In this document: piece by piece, positions 1-10,408 of the stretch
Layout of the letters: each line of letters starts with the position of its first letter
Position numbering within the stretch: the stretch's first letter is position 1
Source: Eurosta solidaginis
Lineage: Eukaryota; Arthropoda; Insecta; Diptera; Tephritidae
NCBI RefSeq assembly: GCF_040869045.1
Contig: NC_090319.1
Coordinates: 302,548,998 to 302,612,997 of the forward strand
DNA: 64,000 nt
Direction of reading: 5' to 3'
Translations under genes and position numbers: made by a program
Notes under the pieces: model-generated
What the model was told of the DNA's origin: nothing
Database searches by the model: none
The model's input: only the letters and a program-made list of their open reading frames with translations

Positions 1-179
1 TATACATCTAGCAAATCGATTCAGTAGTGTTATTAATTTTAATAACAGCTTATATAAGTTTTAGCTTGAATTGTTTTCTATTTTTAACTAGTCTGTAAGA
101 AAGCATGTAGTTATCGACATGTAAGAATTGAAGTAGATTATGGTCAGCGCAAAGCATTTATCAAACACCAAAGGCATGT

Positions 180-515
180 CTCAATTGGGTGAATCCAATT
201 TCAAGGGGTTGTGTTGCGCAACCCTCTCAAGGGGTTGTCAGCGCAATATATAGCTTTTCCAACCCAATTGTCAACCTCACCTACCCGTGGCGAATCCTGT
301 TTCATTGACAGCCGAGGCTCTGGCGTCCCCAAGTTCCTAATGGAACTAGGGGTTGGGTAGGGCGGGATGGTCTAGAGTTTAATGTGGTCATATAAATCGT
401 TCCCGAGATGGTCGGGCTAGTACCTTAATAGTGCTTTATCCGGCAAAGTACCATCAACATCAATCAAAGCCTTCGGGGAGTGTCTTTATCGTTAATACAA
501 CAACAACAACAACAA
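180..515 (+). repeat. CAA-tailed dispersed retroposon, copy 1
   Basis: A dispersed sequence ending in (CAA)n at about 498-515. The same body recurs at 7935, 9530, 19925 (minus), 20490 (minus), 21460, 24300 (minus), 48020 (minus) and 61655. Shared blocks are a segment ending in a gcgcaatatatagct motif, a GTTCCCGAGATGGTCGGGCT block, and a GGGGAGTGTCTTTATCG block just before the CAA tail. A constant 3' tail with variable 5' extent suggests retroposition. No ORF. I cannot name the family. Confidence 0.7.
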
Positions 516-1020
516 AACAAGTACTTTTAGACTGAATGAATTAAATAAATAAATAAAATGAACGCACAATGAAATGACTAGTAATTCAGATTGATATTAT
601 TGATAGCTTGACTTAGCACATTCCTTTTAACATCTGATGACTTAGCACATTTACACATCATTGCCCGCAGCACGTAAAAATGAAAAATATACATATTTTT
701 TTTTTTGTGATCGATGTATTTTGAATTCAGTTTTAAAACTGCATTAAAATACAATTTAAAAAACAGAGTGACTTAGCACATTTTCACATTAAGCTAACGA
801 ATGTATGTATGTAATAACCGCCTTATCTCACTTCAAATGTATTCAATTTGTGCTCAGATCGAGGGATTTTGAAAATATATTGAGTTAAGAATTTTTTTAT
901 AAAAGTTTTAAGTAAGTTCTTCAAATCTTCATCTTCAAACAAAACACGAAATAAGTCGTTTTTCATAAATTAACTGAGATAGGGTGTTTTCGAATCAGTC
1001 CCCGAGATAAGGGGATATTC
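516..1020. other. AT-rich spacer with a thrice-repeated 13-mer
   Basis: No coding sequence seen. GACTTAGCACATT occurs three times (about 610, 641 and 770), each followed by tta/ttt-cac-like sequence. Near 970-1030 there are gagatagggtg and ccgagataaggggatattcc motifs that resemble the ends of the MITE-like element in the XDH intron at 28779-29445, so another copy of that family may be here. Confidence 0.3.
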
Positions 1021-1360
1021 CACTCAGCAATCGGCCGCCATGGTGTGATGGTGGCGTGCTCCGCCTACCAAACCGGACAAACTAACATCACAATTTTATA
1101 AACACGTTTTTTCAATTAGAAGAAAATTTTTCTAAGCGGGGTTGCTCCTCGGCAATGTTTGGCAAGCACTCCGGGTGTATTTCTGTCATGAAAAGCTTCT
1201 CAGTGAAAACTCATCTGCCTTGCAGATGCCATTCGAAGTCTGCATAATAAAACAAGCCAATTTGTAGGAAAAATTAAAAGGAGCACGACGCAAATTGGAA
1301 GTGAGAAGCTCAGCCTAAAATCTCTTCGGAGGTTATCGCGTCTTACATTTATTTTTTATT
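1021..1360 (+). repeat. tRNA-derived SINE-like repeat, copy 1
   Basis: The 5' end (about 1031-1065) carries a polymerase III A-box-like sequence, TGGTGTGATGGTGGCGTG; the B box appears deleted. The body then runs through tctaagcggggttgctcctc, a cactccgggtgtatttctg block and a cttcggaggttatcgcg block. Related copies: 15925-18060 (minus, interrupted), 20890, 40440, 50608 and 59395. The tRNA-like head is the evidence for SINE; the family name is unknown to me. Confidence 0.55.
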
Positions 1361-1582
1361 TAATCGAGATATGAAGCTACCACAGTATACTTTTAAAAGC
1401 ACAATAGCTTTGGGGCGTAAAAGCAATATTCAAAACCGGTAGATCTCATAATGAAATAGTTTAATTTGACTTGAAAAAACTTTCATTTAATTTAAGGAAA
1501 TTTTCATTTGACTTGAAAAAAGATTAATTTGACCAAAGTGCTACACATCCGTATGTATTAAATCGAATAACCTAGCGACTTA

Positions 1583-3250
1583 CTTACTTACTTACTTAAT
1601 TGGCGCTTAACCGTCTAAACGGTTATGGCCGTCCAACAAGGCGCGCCAGTCGCTCCTTCGCTCCGCCAACCGGCGCCAATTGGTCACACCAAGGGAGTTT
1701 AAATCGTTTTCCACCTGGTCCTTCCAACGGAGTGGGGGCCGCCCTCTACCTCTGCTTCCATAGGCGGGTTCCGATAGAAACACTTTCTTGGCCGGAGCAT
1801 CATCTTTCATTCGCATAACATGGCCTAGCCAGCGCAGCCGCTGCGTTTTAATTCGCTGGACTATGTTGATGTCTGCGTATAGCTCGTACAGCTCATCATT
1901 AAATCTTCTTCGGTACTCGCCATCGCCAACGCGTAGAGGTCCATAAATCTTTCGAAGAACTTTTCTCTCGAACACTCCCAAAGCCGCTTCATCTGCTGTT
2001 GTCATGGTCCATGCTTCTGCCCCATATAGCAGGACGGGTACGATAAGTGACTTGTAGAGTATGATTTTCGTTCGCCGAGAGAGGACTTTACTTTTCAATT
2101 GCCTACCTAGTCCAAAGTAGCATTTATTGGCAAGATTGATTCTTCGTTGGATTTCAGTGCTGATGTTGTTGCTAATGTTGATGCTGGTTCCCAAATAAAC
2201 GAAGTCTTTTACTATTTCGAAATTATGGCTGCCAACAGTAGCGTGGTTGCCAAGGCGCATATACGCTGACTCTTTGCTCGATGACAGCAGGTACTTCGTT
2301 TTGTCCTCATTCACCATCAAACCCATCTTTACCGCTTCTTTTTCCAGCTTGAAGTAAGCAGAACTAACAGCGCGGGTGTTTAGGCCGATGATATCAATGT
2401 CATCAGCATATGCCACTAATTGCACGCTTTTATAGTATATTGTTCCAGTGCGGTTAAGTTCTGCAGCTAGTATAATTTTCTCCAGCATCAAATTAAAGAA
2501 ATCGCACGATAGGGGGTCACCCTGTCTGAAACCTCGTTTAGTTTCGAACGGCTCAGAGAGGTCCTTCCCAATTCTGACTGAGCTGATGGCGTTGCTCAAC
2601 GTCATTTTGCACAGCCGTATAAGTTTTGCGGGGAAACCAAATTCAGACATAGCGGCATATAGGCAGCTCCTTTTCGTGCTGTCGAAGGCGGCTTTAAAGT
2701 CGACGAAGAGGTGGTGTGTGTCGATTCTCTTTTCACGGGTTTTTTCCAAGATTTGGCGCATTGTGAAAATCTGGTCGATGGTAGATTTACCAGGTCTGAA
2801 GCCGCACTGATAAGGTCCAATCAGCCGGTTCACGGTGGGCTTCAATCTTTCGCACAATACACTTGAAAGGACCTTATATGCGATATTAAGAAGGCTGATT
2901 CCACGATAGTTGGTGCATTTTGCAGTATCCCCCTTCTTGTGGACTGGGCAAAGAACACTTAGATTCCAACCGTCGGGCATGCTTTCGTCCGCCCATATTT
3001 TGCTAAGAAGCTGCTGCATGCGCCTTACCAACTCCTCGCCGCCGAACTTGAATAGCTTCGCAGGAAATCCATCAGCGCCCACGGCCTTGTTGTTTTTCAA
3101 TCTGGTTATTGCTATTCTAACTTCGTCATAATCGGGCGGGGGGACATATATTCCATCATCATCGATTGCGGGATCGGGTTCTTCATCTCTGCGCGGTGAA
3201 TTGCTGCCTCCATTTAGGAGAACAGAGAAGTGTTCCCTCCATAATCTAAT
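1583..3250 (-). mobile_element. RTE-like non-LTR retrotransposon, 5'-truncated, with target-site duplication
   Basis: A minus-strand LINE flanked by an exact 12-bp direct repeat, CCTAGCGACTTA, at 1571-1582 and 3251-3262, so the insertion limits are known. The 3' end (left) is a short tail of AAGT repeats following gcgccaatt. Tails of short tandem repeats and a minimal 3' UTR are typical of RTE elements. The endonuclease half is missing (5' truncation at 3250). Related copies in the window: 42577-43580, 49735-50272 and fragments at about 24040-24140 and 54930-55070. The intact TSD and open reading frame make this the youngest copy here. Confidence 0.85.
1607..3249 (-). CDS. Reverse transcriptase domain of an RTE-like LINE (5'-truncated ORF)
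   Basis: This encodes the reverse transcriptase that copies the element's RNA at a nicked genomic target. The reading frame is open from the truncation point at 3249 to a stop at 1607 (about 547 codons); the first internal ATG is at 3100. Visible RT landmarks in order: [60 protein letters not shown] (motif A aspartate), [18 protein letters not shown] and [11 protein letters not shown] (the catalytic YADD). The C-terminal part ([42 protein letters not shown]) matches the thumb and tail typical of this group. No endonuclease remains, so it cannot move on its own. Clade assignment (RTE-like rather than CR1/Jockey) rests on the tail and motif pattern. Confidence 0.85.
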
Positions 3251-3262
3251 CCTAGCGACTTA

Positions 3263-3440
3263 GGCCCGGTTTTAAGTGCTAGTTAAAATTTCAGTCAAAG
3301 TTGACTGCAGTGTAACCCTGCCACTTCGATCAATAACGTAAAATTTTACTGCTCCTCTAAGTTTAAGCGGCCATAGCGGCAAGGTAAAACTCTCGTGATT
3401 TAAAACTTGGCTGTCCACATTCGGCCCGGAAATTTTAGTA
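3263..3440. repeat. Palindromic MITE-like repeat (GTCAAAGTTGAC family)
   Basis: It starts with ggcccggttttaag, contains CAGTCAAAGTTGACTG and a ccctgccacttcgatcaataac block, then a degenerate inverted half ending in cggcccgg near 3436. Similar sequence is found at 33310-33395 (half copy) and 51741-51912. It abuts the RTE insertion, whose TSD lies at its left edge. No ORF. Confidence 0.5.
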
Positions 3441-3733
3441 CACAAATTTTCGAATTTTTTTCGTAAGCGATTTTTCGACCTATTTCTTCATTATACTTCT
3501 TTTTCGTCTATACCAATTTTTGTGATTTTCCTGACGAATAGCCACTTCCTTCCATTTCCCCTGAAATCTTGATACTTTTTGTTTTGGTACAAACCAGAAT
3601 CCTTGTTTATAATTATTGCTCTAAAGAATTTCTATATTAATTGAAACACAATTTTTTTGCATGAGTTATAGTTAATTTTGGAGTAGTTTTTTCATGCATA
3701 GGTGGAGCACGTACCTAGTTTTGGTTGTTTTTT
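3441..3733. other. Unassigned AT-rich spacer
   Basis: I see no gene, RNA or recognisable repeat here. It lies between the MITE-like repeat and the helicase-tail element. Confidence 0.4.
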
Positions 3734-3880
3734 AAACGGTTTTATTTAGCTTGACTTGACAGGCTGGTTGGCTGGGTGGCACGAATTTTGTAATTGAAAT
3801 TTAAGTAACTTCCCGATAAGCTACAAGGTTGAAACTTGGAATATAGTTCAGAATCCGATGACAATGCAATAATAAGAAAA

Positions 3881-4400
3881 AAATCGCCGCCAGGTTGCGC
3901 AAGGATCGAGATATTCACAAAAATCGTATTTGTGACCGATCTGGCTCATATTTGGAACACATGATACATACAAGAATAGAAAGCGACCTACAACTAAGCT
4001 ACAAGGTTGAAACTTGGAATATAGTTCAGAATCCGATGACAATGCAATAATAAGAAAACAATTGCCGATAGGTGGCGCATGGATCGAGATATTCACAAAA
4101 ATCGTATTTGTGATCCGATCTGGCTCAATTCGGAACATAATACATACAAGAATAGAAAGCGACCTATGAAAAAAATCGCCGCTAGGTGGCGCAAGGATCG
4201 AGATATTCACAAAAATCGTATTTGTGATCCGATCTGGCTCAATTCGGAACATAATACATACAAGAATAGAAATCGACCTATGAAAAAAATCGCCGCTAGG
4301 TGGCGCAAGGATCGAGATATTCACAAAAATCGTATTTGTGGTCCGATTTGGCTCATATTTAGAACACATAATACATACATGAATAGAAAGCGACCTATGA
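3881..4400 (+). repeat. Tandem array of roughly 115-bp units inside the helicase-tail element
   Basis: Four start-like points at about 3881, 4061, 4174 and 4288. The last two units are nearly identical and about 115 bp long. Each holds a gccgctaggtggcgc core followed by atattcacaaaaatcg and a ggctcaattcggaac-like segment. The first interval is longer (about 178 bp) because a 60-bp block ending in gacaatgcaataataag is also duplicated (3821 and 3998). The long ORFs that cross this array on both strands only translate the repeat. Confidence 0.75.
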
Positions 4401-4459
4401 TGTCCGATTTGACTCATATTTGGAACATATATTACATACAGTCCGGTAGAAGTGACATC

Positions 4460-4641
4460 AAAATATTTTGGAGTTGGAGGAGGGACAAGCATACGTGGCG
4501 CAAAGTCGAGTAAAGTATTTGGAAGGATTATGTATTGAGGACTTATATTGTAACAAATTATCAGGAAAGAGTCCTTGTAACAATGAGTCACTAAATGAAC
4601 TAAATAGAATAAGAAATAATAGGCAATTAAATAAAGACTAA
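4460..4641 (+). pseudogene. C-terminal fragment of a PIF1-type helicase
   Basis: The plus-strand frame ending at the TAA at 4639-4641 reads EGQAYVAQSRVKYLEGL, then CIEDL, a KSPCNNESLNELNR segment and a basic tail. PIF1 and Helitron helicases carry the conserved end motif GQ-x-YVALSRV-x-SLEGL, which this matches apart from L to Q. The fragment holds only the very last motif, so it is not functional. The equivalent piece at 12894-13070 (minus) reads EGQAHVAQSRVKSLEGL. Sharing between copies shows it belongs to the element. Whether the parent is a Helitron or another helicase-bearing element is not settled. Confidence 0.7.
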
Positions 4642-4675
4642 AAACTTGAAAATAAAATAATAAAAAAAAAAAAAT

Positions 4676-5035
4676 TTTAAGTTAAACGGTTTTAATGAAA
4701 ACAATACTTACATTAAGTAATAATATTACTAAAAGCTAGAAAATAATTAGGTAGGCCCTAGGTACTAGTCATCACACTCCTCATCAATCTAGGTCGTTGA
4801 TCAGACAATTAAATAAAAGCGTTGGACGCGTCAAATTTCTATTGATAGTCATATATAAGACCAACTGAATTTTAATCAGGTTATGCTACGCCTCACATTT
4901 TTAGGAATTTCATGCGCACAACGCTTTTATTTAGTTGTCTGATCAACGTCCTACATTGATGAGGAGTGTGATGACTAGTACCTAGGACCTACCTAATTAT
5001 TATCTAGCTTTTAGTAATATTATTACTTAATGTAA
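4676..5035 (+). repeat. Long palindrome (hairpin), copy 1, left part
   Basis: Left arm from about 4676 (gttaaacggttttaatg) through ctaggtactagtcatcacac and gatcagacaattaaataaaagcg; loop about 4840-4915; right arm repeats these in reverse (aacgcttttatttagttgtctgatc; ggagtgtgatgactagtacctag) up to 5035. The final 25 bp or so of the right arm is found after the nested insertion, at 7441-7469. Arm length is about 170-190 bp, so the DNA or transcript could form a large stem. Confidence 0.8.
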
Positions 5036-5204
5036 TAGTCTAAGAGCTGGTAAGCATTTTTGAGCAGGTATTTGAGGCACAATGAAAATTATGTACAATG
5101 CTTTTTTAATGGTATCTAAGTATAGAAATGCAGAACCGGCTAAGGGGTGGTGGGGCTAAGACTGCCCTTGAATTTAACAAAAAAATTAATTTTTGCATTC
5201 TAAA

Positions 5205-6028
5205 AATGTGTTTGAGGCACTTTGAAAATTAGATATGTTAAAATTGAATATTTGAAAAATATAAAAAGAAATAAGCTAGATTATTAGGCTGGGTCTAAAA
5301 CTTTGCCAGGTCATTGCAAAATAATTTTTTTTTAAATTGGAAAAAGTATTCTTGAGGCACTTTGAAAATTAAATATGTTAAAATCTAATATTTGAAAAAT
5401 ATAAAAAGAAATAAGCCAGATTATTAAGTTGGGTCTAAAACTTTGCCAGGTCATTGCAAAATATTTTTTTATTTTTAAATTGGAAAAAATATTCTTGAGG
5501 CAATTTGAAAATTAAATATGTTAAAATTTAATATTTAAAAAATATAAAAAGAAATAAGCCAGATTATTAAGTTGGGTCTAAAACTTTGCCAGGACATTGC
5601 AAAATATTTTTTTATTTTTAAATTGGAAAAAATATTCTTAAGGCACTTTGAAAATTAAATATGTTAAAATTTAATATTTGAAAAATATAAAAAGAAATAA
5701 GCCAGATTATTAAGTTGGGCCTAAAACTTTGCCAGGTCATTGCAAATTAATTTTTTTTTTTAAATTGGAAAAAATAATCTTGAGGCACTTTGAAAATTAA
5801 ATATGTTAAAATCTAATATTTGAAAAATATAAAAAGAAATAAGCCACAATATTAGGTCGGGTCTAAAACTTTCCCAGGTCACTGCAAAATAATTTTTTTT
5901 TAATTGAAAAAATGTTTTTGAGGCACTTTGAAAATTAGATATGTTAAAATTTAATATTTGAAAAATATAAAAAGAAATAAGCCAGATTATTAGGCTGGGT
6001 CTAAAACTTTGCCAGGTCATTGCAAAAA
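5205..6028 (+). repeat. Tandem array forming the left terminal arm of the foldback element
   Basis: About six units of roughly 139-145 bp. Each holds gaggcactttgaaaatta (5213, 5354, 5499, 5640, 5782, 5921), an atttgaaaaatataaaaag block, gggtctaaaactttgccagg and an A/T-rich spacer. The right arm (about 6740-7260) has the same unit inverted, about four times (gtgcctc at 6831, 6974, 7117, 7251). Confidence 0.85.
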
Positions 6029-6036
6029 AAAAGATA

Positions 6037-6659
6037 AAACCGTTGAAAATCTTACAGAAAAATCAGGATTATCAAACAGCATTAATAAATCTTGGAGTTG
6101 CCCACATATCCGGTTCGCGAGAGGAAATATTTGAATCTCTAGAAAAATACGTTTGTGAAATTTACGGCTTCCAGAAGAAAATTTTGTGCTGTTTTCAAAG
6201 CCAATAAAAAAGACGAGCCGTTCAAAAAATTATTAAAAAACTGTGACCCTTCTGGATTGCCTCCGTGTAAATCCGAATTATACGAACACCTATTAAGATC
6301 ACAATACATAATTAGTATTTGGCGTAATGCGTATTTACGTTTTCCTACTTCTTTAACACCAGACAGAAACGGATGGGAACAGAGTGCTGATTCACTGGAA
6401 TTTCATTGGTTTGATGGAGATTGTGCTCCAAATTCAGTAATTAATGCTATTATAGACGAAGCGAATACTGTCGATGAAAACAGCAAAGCAGGTGAGCAGC
6501 AAGAATTTTTTTATAACATAATTTATATAGTTTATCAGTTAATAAATATTAAATATACATTTATTATTATTCACAGATAATTCCGATGACTTCGAAGAAG
6601 ACGAGTATTCAAGCTGTGACGAACAGAACGATGAAGATACAAATTCAGATTCTGAATAA
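6037..6659 (+). pseudogene. C-terminal part of an unnamed element-borne protein, one intron, frameshifted
   Basis: Two frames join near 6165-6175. The upstream frame ends in SLEKYVCEIYGF. The downstream frame holds KLLKNCDPSGLPPCKSELY, then H-x2-R-x2-Y-x3-W (residues around LLRSQYIISIW), DRNGWE and FHWFDGDCAPN. A GT/AG intron at 6492-6576 (85 bp) leads into an acidic tail rich in D, E and S, with the stop TAA at 6657-6659. AATAAA follows near 6710. The LPP...H..R..Y...W...GW...AP pattern recalls the C-terminal end of a multicopy family seen in many invertebrate genomes; I recall it only as an uncharacterised family. No catalytic domain is visible. The 1-nt frame change makes it broken. Confidence 0.5.
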
Positions 6660-7490
6660 AAAAATCAATATGTTTTTTACTTTTACAAATACTTAGATTA
6701 TACATTTTTTCAATAAAAAAAAAAAAAAATATTTTGCAGTGACCTGGGAAAGTTTTAGACCCAACCTAATATTCTGGCTTATTTCTTTTTATATTTTTCA
6801 AATATTAAATTTTAACATATTTAATTTTCAAAGTGCCTCAAGAATATTTTTTCCAATTTAAAAATAAAAAAATATTTTGCAATGACCTGGCAAAGTTTTA
6901 GACCCCACCTAATAATCTAGCTTATTTCTTTTTATATTTTCAGCTATTAAATTTTAACATATTTAATTTTCAAAGTGCCTCAAGAATATTTTTTCCAATT
7001 TAAAAATAAAAAAATATTTTGAAATGACCTGGCAAAATTTTAGACCCAACCTCATAATCTGGCTTATTTCTTTTTATATTTTTCAGATATAAAACTTTAA
7101 CATATTTAATTTCCAAAGTGCCTCAAGAATATTTTTTCAATTAAAAAAAAATTATTTCGCAATGACCTGGCAAAGTTTTAGACCCAGCCTAATAATCTGG
7201 CTTATTTCTTTTTATATTTTTCAAATATTAAATTTTAACATATCTAATTTTCAAAGTGCCTCAAAAACATTTTTAGAATGCAAAAATTAATTTTTTTGTT
7301 AAATTCAAGGGCAGTCTCAGCCCCGCCACCCCTTAGCCAGTTCTGCATTTCTATACTTAGATACCATTAAAAAAGCGTTGTACATAATTTTCATTGTGCA
7401 TCAAATACCTGCTCAAAAATGCTTACCAGCTCTCCTACTATAAGTATTGTTTTCAATAAAACTGTTTAACTTAACAATTTTTTTTTAATT

Positions 7491-7934
7491 ATTTTATTTA
7501 GTGTAATTATTATTAAATATCTATCAGAAGCCATACGAATTCACAAACATAATCAGCTTGCTGAGTTAAAACGTGTATCAGTTGTAGATATCGTTTTATG
7601 TATGTAAATTTATTTTATATTCAAGGCCGCACTGAATCTATCAAAAATAAATATTTTCTTGGTACATACTAATAAAATATTCACTGGTGTAGTGACTTTT
7701 CGTTGTATACCATTGACTATCGGTATTGAGTACCGACGCGTCGCGACGTCTTTACTTTACCTTTTCGGATTCTGGCAAACGCAATGCACAAATTCGAATA
7801 AGTAAGGAAATATAGTTCGGGTAAAACCGAACATTATATACCTAACTCTGGGCTTTTATTTTAATAATCTGACATTACTTTCCGAAAATAGTCGCAACGC
7901 ATGCGATGGCCCTGGGTTCAAGTAACAAACAAGT
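7491..7934. other. Unassigned spacer with a short repeat fragment
   Basis: No gene seen. At 7797-7850 there is the start of the dispersed CAAGTAAGG repeat (aagtaaggaaatatagttcg then aaccgaacattatatac). Confidence 0.4.
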
Positions 7935-8140
7935 GGCAAACATTCCAAGTGCATATCCCGCCATAGAAAGCCAGATGGTTCAATGTGGTCCAATTAAATC
8001 GTTCCCGAGATGGTTGGGCTAGCACCTTAATGTTGCTTGTTACCGGAACGTAACGGATCAATATCCGGCAACGGACCATCAACATCTATAACACTCCCCA
8101 AGATCTTCGGGGAGTGTCCTTATCGCTACAAAAACAACGC
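7935..8140 (+). repeat. CAA-tailed dispersed retroposon, copy 2
   Basis: It contains cgttcccgagatggttgggc, cggcaacggaccatcaac and ggggagtgtccttatcgcta, in the same order as copies 1 and 3. The tail is degenerate (acaaaaacaacgc). Boundaries are approximate. Confidence 0.6.
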
Positions 8141-8660
8141 AAATTCAAAGAGAAACTCGGCCCAAATCTCCTCGGAGGTTGTTGTTTCAATAGTCAAAAA
8201 ATTCCCATATGGTAATGGAAAAAGTTTCTTAATGGTTTCACCTATTTCTTTCCGTTCTCCAAAAATATGCTTGGCGTTAAAATTTCGGTATAACGAGAGA
8301 TAGAAAATAAGAGTTAAAACGGTGTTAGCAGTCCTTCTCCTCTCTCTCCCTTCCTTGAGTAATAGTTGTTTTCATTTTTGAGTACTTGCGCTTTACACAG
8401 TTGAATAGATGTGTAATGTATAAATTTATAAATTTATATCAAATTATTCTACTGATAATGAATATGGACCGTTCACATACGTCAACAGTCAAACAAATTT
8501 CATTATCATGTTTTGAAGTACTCATTTTTTTTAATTTGATAGTACGACGTCAAAACAAATATGCAGCAATAAGACATCATAACAAATAAAGAGGCAAAAT
8601 AATACTTTTTAGGAAAATTTTGCAGTTGAATGAAAAAACGGCAGACAATATTGTTTTTAA
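8141..8660. other. Unassigned AT-rich spacer
   Basis: Only short ORFs with no recognisable features; I see nothing to annotate. Confidence 0.4.
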
Positions 8661-9495
8661 CAAGTAAGCTCGGGTGTAACTGAACATTAAATACTCAGCG
8701 TGATTTTCAATTGTACAGTTCATTTCACTTGTATATAAAAGTGGGCGTGGTCCTTAACCGACCCCTTCCGTTTTTAATAGAAAATTGTCTGCTATAAAGA
8801 AAGTATGTATTCCCAATTTTATTACGATATGTTAACTTTTGCTCGAGTTACGGCTCCCGAAACATAGAAAATTTTCTTTCAAAAAAGGGGCAGCGCCACG
8901 ACCATTGTTAAAAATTTTTAAATTTTCTAACTTTTTGTTATAATTGCATTTTACTCTCTTAATGCAACTATAACCAAAAAGTTAGAAAATATAAAAAATT
9001 TTGAAAATGGGCGTGGCGCTGCCCCTTTTTTGACTAAGCAATTTTCTAGGTTTCGGGAGCCGTAAGTCGAGGAAAAATTAACATATCGTAATAAAATTGG
9101 GAATACATACTTTCTTTATAGCAGAAAATTTTTCTATTAAAAACGTATATTAAGCTCTTTTTCGCAAAGGTATAGCATATTATAATCGTCTACGTCTAAA
9201 AATCTTTTATATAAATCTGTGCGTAATTTTTCTTCAAGTTATGGCTCCCGAAACTTAAAAAAATTGCTTAGTTATAAAACGGGCGATGCCACACCCATTT
9301 TCAAAAATTTCATTTTTTTCTATTTCTTGTTATAATTCCACTTGGGAAAAGAAATACTATTCATATTAAGCTCACCTTTGCAAAGATATAGCTTTTTTCT
9401 TATTCGCCCACGACCCTTTTAAATACTTTTATATAAAAGTGTGCGTGGCCCTTAACCGATTTCGTAAATTCTTCTTCGAAGTATTTCTTATAGTA
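8661..9495 (+). repeat. CAAGTAAGG-type dispersed repeat with internal palindrome
   Basis: It starts CAAGTAAGCTCGGGTGTAAC (8661), matching the starts at 14416, 33893 and 49138. The interior contains an inverted pair: a tattacgatatgttaac/ggctcccgaaac/aggggcagcgccacg block at 8820-8900 and its reverse at 9000-9120, meeting near 8950. Further gtgggcgtgg and cccttaaccga blocks are shared with the 14416 copy. The right end is missing, and a CAA-tailed retroposon follows. Confidence 0.65.
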
Positions 9496-9529
9496 AATAC
9501 AATCTGGGTGGTGGGATCTAGCTGTTAGG

Positions 9530-9725
9530 GGCGGGTTGGCCTAGAAGGATCAATGTGGTCAGATTAAATCGTTCCCAAGGTGGTCGGGCTTGTACCTTTA
9601 CGGTGCTTGTTACCGGAACGTACCGGATCTATATCCGGCAATGGACCATCTTCATTGAAAACACTTCTCAAAATCTTCGAGGAGTGTCTTTATCGCTACA
9701 ACAACAACATCAACAACAACCTAGG
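9530..9725 (+). repeat. CAA-tailed dispersed retroposon, copy 3
   Basis: ggcgggttggcctagaagg leads into atcgttcccaaggtggtcgg, ggaacgtaccggatctatat, gaggagtgtctttatcgcta and the tail (CAACAACAT/CAACAACAAC) at 9698-9722. Confidence 0.75.
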
Positions 9726-10408
9726 GTATCTGTTAATGCCGACAAATTTTTACTTAGAAGCTTTTCATAGCGCACACATTTACCGATCACTACCGATAAG
9801 CGACCCCGTTTATGAACATTTTTACGAAGTATTTTGATACCTGCCCTTGGATTTGCATCTGGAAGCGTGTGTATGTGGGGAAAGCACACTGGCTCTATAC
9901 TACGGCAAACGGTGATATTATGTACACATATAAGTTCATTTTTTTGCGCCATTTCGGTGCTTTCACTCGAATACACTCTCCAGTAACAATTGATAAACAA
10001 TTGCGAAGTGATTGACAATTAAATTAAAAAAAGTCGTTTACGTAAACACTTTACAATTATATAAAGTTCTTTCGCTCCCTTTGAACTTTGAAAAATACGA
10101 GATACATACATCATTTCTATATAATACCAACATTGCATGTGTAATTGTATGTATAACCAATAAACATTTGAAAAAAAAGCTAAAAAGGTTTGAGAGAATG
10201 TTAATTTTCAATTTGGATTAAAGAGCTTTTCTGAAGTTTGGTCCTTAACGTTTTCTCAAAATTTTTGCAAACATTTTTTCCAACTTGCGTTTGAGTTGAG
10301 ATGCATTTGAAAATTCCATTTTGATTCCATTCCGTTTCGGTGAGATATTTTTAGCGGAAATTACATTTTAAAAATGCTTGTAAATGCGATCAGAGGTTAT
10401 ACTTATGT
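9726..10408. other. Unassigned sequence
   Basis: Several overlapping ORFs of 67-102 codons run on both strands but none has a recognisable domain or splice context. I cannot exclude single-copy unannotated DNA. Confidence 0.3.

Larger units (their letters stand above)
5036..7440 (+). mobile_element. Foldback element with tandem-repeat inverted termini, nested; TAA target duplication
   Basis: Exact limits come from the interrupted palindrome. TAA at 5033-5035 and TAA at 7441-7443 flank the insert, and removing the insert with one TAA restores the arm seen in the second copy. The ends are inverted: TAGTCTAAGAGCTGGTAAGC at 5036 and its counterpart (TAGTAGGAGAGCTGGTAAGC when reversed) at 7440. 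Long inverted arms (about 5036-6030 and 6740-7440) are built from tandem units of about 142 bp, more in the left arm than the right. The centre carries a spliced ORF tail (6037-6659). A 3-bp TAA duplication fits PIF/Harbinger-type insertion, and the architecture resembles Foldback elements; the superfamily is not established. Confidence 0.75.
3734..7490 (+). mobile_element. Helicase-tail palindromic element, copy 1 (carries a nested insertion)
   Basis: Copy 1 of an element also present at 12462-13350 (minus). Order: left end AAACGGTTTTATTTAGC (3734); a tandem array (3881-4400); the last 60 codons of a PIF1-type helicase (4460-4641); then a long palindrome beginning at about 4676 whose outer end reads AATAAAACTGTTTAA (7455-7469). 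The palindrome's second arm is split by the 2405-bp element at 5036-7440. The inverted AAACGGTTTTATT/AATAAAACNGTTT ends and helicase remnant suggest a non-autonomous relative of a Helitron/Helentron-like element; this is inference. The right boundary is uncertain by about 20 bp. Confidence 0.6.

Noticed and set aside
4079..4513. A 144-codon plus-strand ORF and a 247-codon minus-strand ORF (3848-4591)
   Set aside because: Both merely translate the 115-bp tandem array; the repeated peptide blocks follow the DNA repeat and there is no codon bias or domain.
6155..6580. An apparent ORF start at 6155
   Set aside because: The first codon is GTG inside a frame that begins earlier in another phase; the real structure is a frameshifted fragment with an intron at 6492-6576.
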